Shown here in pieces: positions 55,498-57,522 of a stretch of 57,522 nucleotides of DNA. The first letter of the stretch is position 1. Each line of letters opens with the position of its first letter. Below the pieces are notes generated by a model, which did not search any database, was not told the origin of the DNA, and saw only the letters and a list, made by a program, of their open reading frames with translations. Source of the stretch: Pseudarthrobacter oxydans (GTDB lineage: Bacteria; Actinomycetota; Actinomycetes; Actinomycetales; Micrococcaceae); NCBI RefSeq assembly GCF_013314975.1, contig NZ_JABTYH010000033.1, positions 1 through 57,522 of the forward strand. Direction: 5' to 3'. Both the position numbers and the translations under genes were made by a program.

Positions 55498-57453
55498 ATG
55501 CCGCTAGCCCACGTCCCCCTTTCTCCGCGCGCCGACAGGCCGCACGGCCCGCACCCTCGCAACCATGGCCGTCGCCGGCACGTCGCCGGCACCGTCGCAC
55601 TCCTGGCCGGCCTGGTCGCCAGCGGAGGGACCGTGGCCGCCGCCGCGCCGGGCACTCCCCCCGTTGCGCAGGCATCGGTGCAACAGGCTCCCGTACCGAA
55701 GGCTCCCCCTGCCCTTCCCCAGGCTGCCGAGCCGGACTTTGGCCCCAATGTCCGGATCTTCGACCCCAGCATGCCGGTGGCCGAGATCCAGGCAACCGTA
55801 GATTCCATTGCTGCCGAACAGGTGGACGATGAGATGGGATCCAAACGCTACTCACTGCTGTTCAAGCCGGGAACCTACGGCACCGCCGAGGAGCCGCTCA
55901 TCGTCCAGGTGGGCTACTCCACCGAGGTGGCGGGGCTGGGCGCTTCCCCCACGGATGTCACCATCAACGGGCATGTGGACGTCTACAACCGGTGCCTTAC
56001 TGCGGATAACTGCATCGCCCTGAACAACTTCTGGCGGTCCCTGTCCAACCTCACCATCAACGTCACCGGCCTCGAGGGCTGCCGCAGCTCCGCGAATTTC
56101 TGGGCGGCCTCGCAGGCGTCGCCCATGCGGCGGATCAACATCACTGGCGGCAACCTCTCCCTCATGGACTACTGCACCGCCGGGCCGCAGTACGCCAGCG
56201 GCGGCTTCATCTCCGATTCGAAGACGGGCGATGTCATCAACGGCTCGCAGCAGCAGTACTTCGTGCGTGACAGCAGCATTGGCAACTGGTCCAACGGCGT
56301 CTGGAACCAGGTCTTCTCCGGGGTGGACGGAGCGCCGGCGCAGTCCTTCCCCAACCCGCCGTACACCACACTCGCCGGCACACCGATCAGCCGGGAGAAG
56401 CCCTACCTCACCCTGGATTCTTCGGGTGAGTACAGTGTGTTCGTTCCCGCCGTCCGCATGGAATCCTCCGGGACCACCTGGGAAAACGGCCCGACGGCGG
56501 GGCGCAGCATCCCGCTGTCGGACTTCTATGTGGCCCGCCCCTCGGATTCGGTCAAGACCATCAACTCCCAGCTGGCACGCGGCAAGAACCTGCTGCTCAC
56601 CCCCGGGGTCTACGGCATTGATGAGAGCATCGAGGTCAAGAGGGCCAACACCATCGTCCTGGGACTGGGCATTGCCACCCTCACCGCCGTCAACGGCGCC
56701 GTCCCGCTGACCGTTGCGGATGTGCCCGGCGTGGACATCGCAGCCGTTACGATCGACGCCGGCGACGTGAATTCACCCGCGCTCATGCGGATCGGCAAGC
56801 CGCGGCAGGGCGAGGGCAGCGGGCCTGCCAGCTCGGCTGTCCACACTGATCCTGCCAATCCCACCACGCTCCATGACGTGTTCTTCCGCATCGGCGGACC
56901 GCACGTGGGCAAAGCCTCGGTCAGCCTGGAGGTCAACAGCGACAACGTCCTCCTGGACCACATTTGGGCCTGGCGCGCCGACCACGGCAACGGGGTGGGC
57001 TGGACCACCAACACCGGCCGCAACGGCGTAATCATCAACGGCGACAACGTCACCGCCACGGGCCTTTTCGTGGAGCACTACCAGGAGTACAACGTCATCT
57101 GGAACGGCGAGAACGGCAGGACGGTCTTCTTCCAGAATGAGCTGCCCTACGACGCGCCCAACCAGGCCGCCTGGCAGCACGACGGGGTCCTTGGCTGGGC
57201 CGGCTACAAAATCGCAGACTCCGTCACAACCCACGAACTCTGGGGCGGCGGCAGCTACGTCTACAACAACGTGGACCCCACCATCCACGCCACCCGGGGC
57301 TTTGAGGTGCCGGTGACGCCGGGCGTGAAGCTGCACAGCCTGCTCACGGTCAACCTGGGCGCCGGCACCCTGGACCACGTCATCAATGACACCGGCGCTC
57401 CCGTGTCAACGGACGCCGTCGGTGTGCCCAGCTACGTCCCCAGCTTCCCGTAG
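55498..57453 (+). CDS. secreted parallel beta-helix protein of unknown activity
   Basis: A 651-residue secreted protein starting at ATG 55498 (AGGA six bases upstream); an open frame to 55054 runs through the operator region and is not used. An arginine/histidine-rich N-terminus precedes the hydrophobic helix AGTVALLAGLVASGGTVAA. The mature part resembles large Streptomyces proteins often annotated as adenylyl cyclase or coagulation factor 5/8 proteins, but looks like two right-handed beta-helix halves (VGYSTEVAGLGASPTDVTIN; VLGLGIATLTAVNG; LDHIWAWRADHGNGVGW), as in GH55 and pectate-lyase-like enzymes. No carbohydrate-binding module is seen. A polysaccharide-active role is likely because of the CebR-like boxes. 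Confidence 0.8.
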   Translation: MPLAHVPLSPRADRPHGPHPRNHGRRRHVAGTVALLAGLVASGGTVAAAAPGTPPVAQASVQQAPVPKAPPALPQAAEPDFGPNVRIFDPSMPVAEIQATVDSIAAEQVDDEMGSKRYSLLFKPGTYGTAEEPLIVQVGYSTEVAGLGASPTDVTINGHVDVYNRCLTADNCIALNNFWRSLSNLTINVTGLEGCRSSANFWAASQASPMRRINITGGNLSLMDYCTAGPQYASGGFISDSKTGDVINGSQQQYFVRDSSIGNWSNGVWNQVFSGVDGAPAQSFPNPPYTTLAGTPISREKPYLTLDSSGEYSVFVPAVRMESSGTTWENGPTAGRSIPLSDFYVARPSDSVKTINSQLARGKNLLLTPGVYGIDESIEVKRANTIVLGLGIATLTAVNGAVPLTVADVPGVDIAAVTIDAGDVNSPALMRIGKPRQGEGSGPASSAVHTDPANPTTLHDVFFRIGGPHVGKASVSLEVNSDNVLLDHIWAWRADHGNGVGWTTNTGRNGVIINGDNVTATGLFVEHYQEYNVIWNGENGRTVFFQNELPYDAPNQAAWQHDGVLGWAGYKIADSVTTHELWGGGSYVYNNVDPTIHATRGFEVPVTPGVKLHSLLTVNLGAGTLDHVINDTGAPVSTDAVGVPSYVPSFP

Positions 57454-57458
57454 GCGGG

Positions 57459-57492
57459 GTGCGCGGACGGACGGTTAAGCCCGTCCGCGCAC
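57459..57492. terminator. terminator of the beta-helix gene
   Basis: A perfect 12-base-pair stem (GTGCGCGGACGG with CCGTCCGCGCAC) and a 10-base loop, starting 6 bases after the stop codon. Confidence 0.7.
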
Positions 57493-57522
57493 ACTGCTGG
57501 CCACACGCTTGGGGCCGCGCTC

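Overview
The window looks like chromosomal DNA of a high-GC Gram-positive bacterium, most likely Arthrobacter or Pseudarthrobacter (Micrococcaceae). The reasons are the GC-rich codon use, the many organic-acid and sugar uptake operons under AraC, LysR, GntR, IclR and LacI regulators, an MptB-like mannosyltransferase, and palindromes of the CebR type known from actinobacteria. This is a judgement from protein families and context, not from a marker gene. I see no rRNA, tRNA or CRISPR.

Layout. 0.1-3.4 kb: a GH35 beta-galactosidase and an AraC regulator. 3.5-11.4 kb: a LysR regulator divergent from a tricarboxylate module (PrpF-type isomerase, TctC-type binding protein, a TctA-TctB fusion, a universal stress protein, a small unknown protein and a MatC-like carrier). 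11.4-16.0 kb: a small membrane protein, then AraC, VOC, UvrA2-like and MOSC genes that resemble a drug-tolerance cassette. 16.0-26.1 kb: a long minus-strand organic-acid cluster (TctB, TctA, TctC, RraA-type aldolase, dehydrogenase, TRAP-like permease with a tiny partner, cyclase-family hydrolase, GntR, MFS), with a divergent IclR regulator. 26.1-31.1 kb: a methyltransferase, a flavin monooxygenase, an S66 peptidase and three small unknown proteins. 31.4-34.0 kb: two paralogous multi-membrane proteins that both appear to start at AUU codons.

34.0-37.1 kb is a scarred, AT-richer island. It holds an erythromycin-esterase remnant, a secreted protein split across two frames at a CTT TGA C site, a 57-residue membrane protein, a small Cys/Trp-rich secreted protein, a decayed tyrosine-recombinase fragment and a broken minus-strand ORF. 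Next to it is a phosphoribosyltransferase/hydrolase fusion. 39.0-43.1 kb is a decaying operon: acetyl-CoA synthetase (frameshift plus nonsense codon), an intact 2-oxoacid dehydrogenase E1 alpha, E1 beta and E2 stumps joined by a deletion, and an intact acyl carrier protein. 43.1-49.4 kb carries an MptB-like mannosyltransferase, a diguanylate cyclase, a zinc-ribbon protein, a divergent Nramp-like transporter and RsgA.

49.4-57.5 kb is a cellobiose/cello-oligosaccharide locus: CebE-, CebF- and CebG-like uptake proteins, a GH1 beta-glucosidase and a CebR-like LacI repressor in one overlapping minus-strand operon. It faces a large secreted beta-helix protein of unknown activity. Three CebR-like boxes lie between them, so the secreted protein is probably co-regulated with sugar uptake.

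The observations I rate highest are the paired AUU starts, the possible +1 frameshift in the secreted island protein, the decayed operon, and the beta-helix protein under CebR-like boxes.
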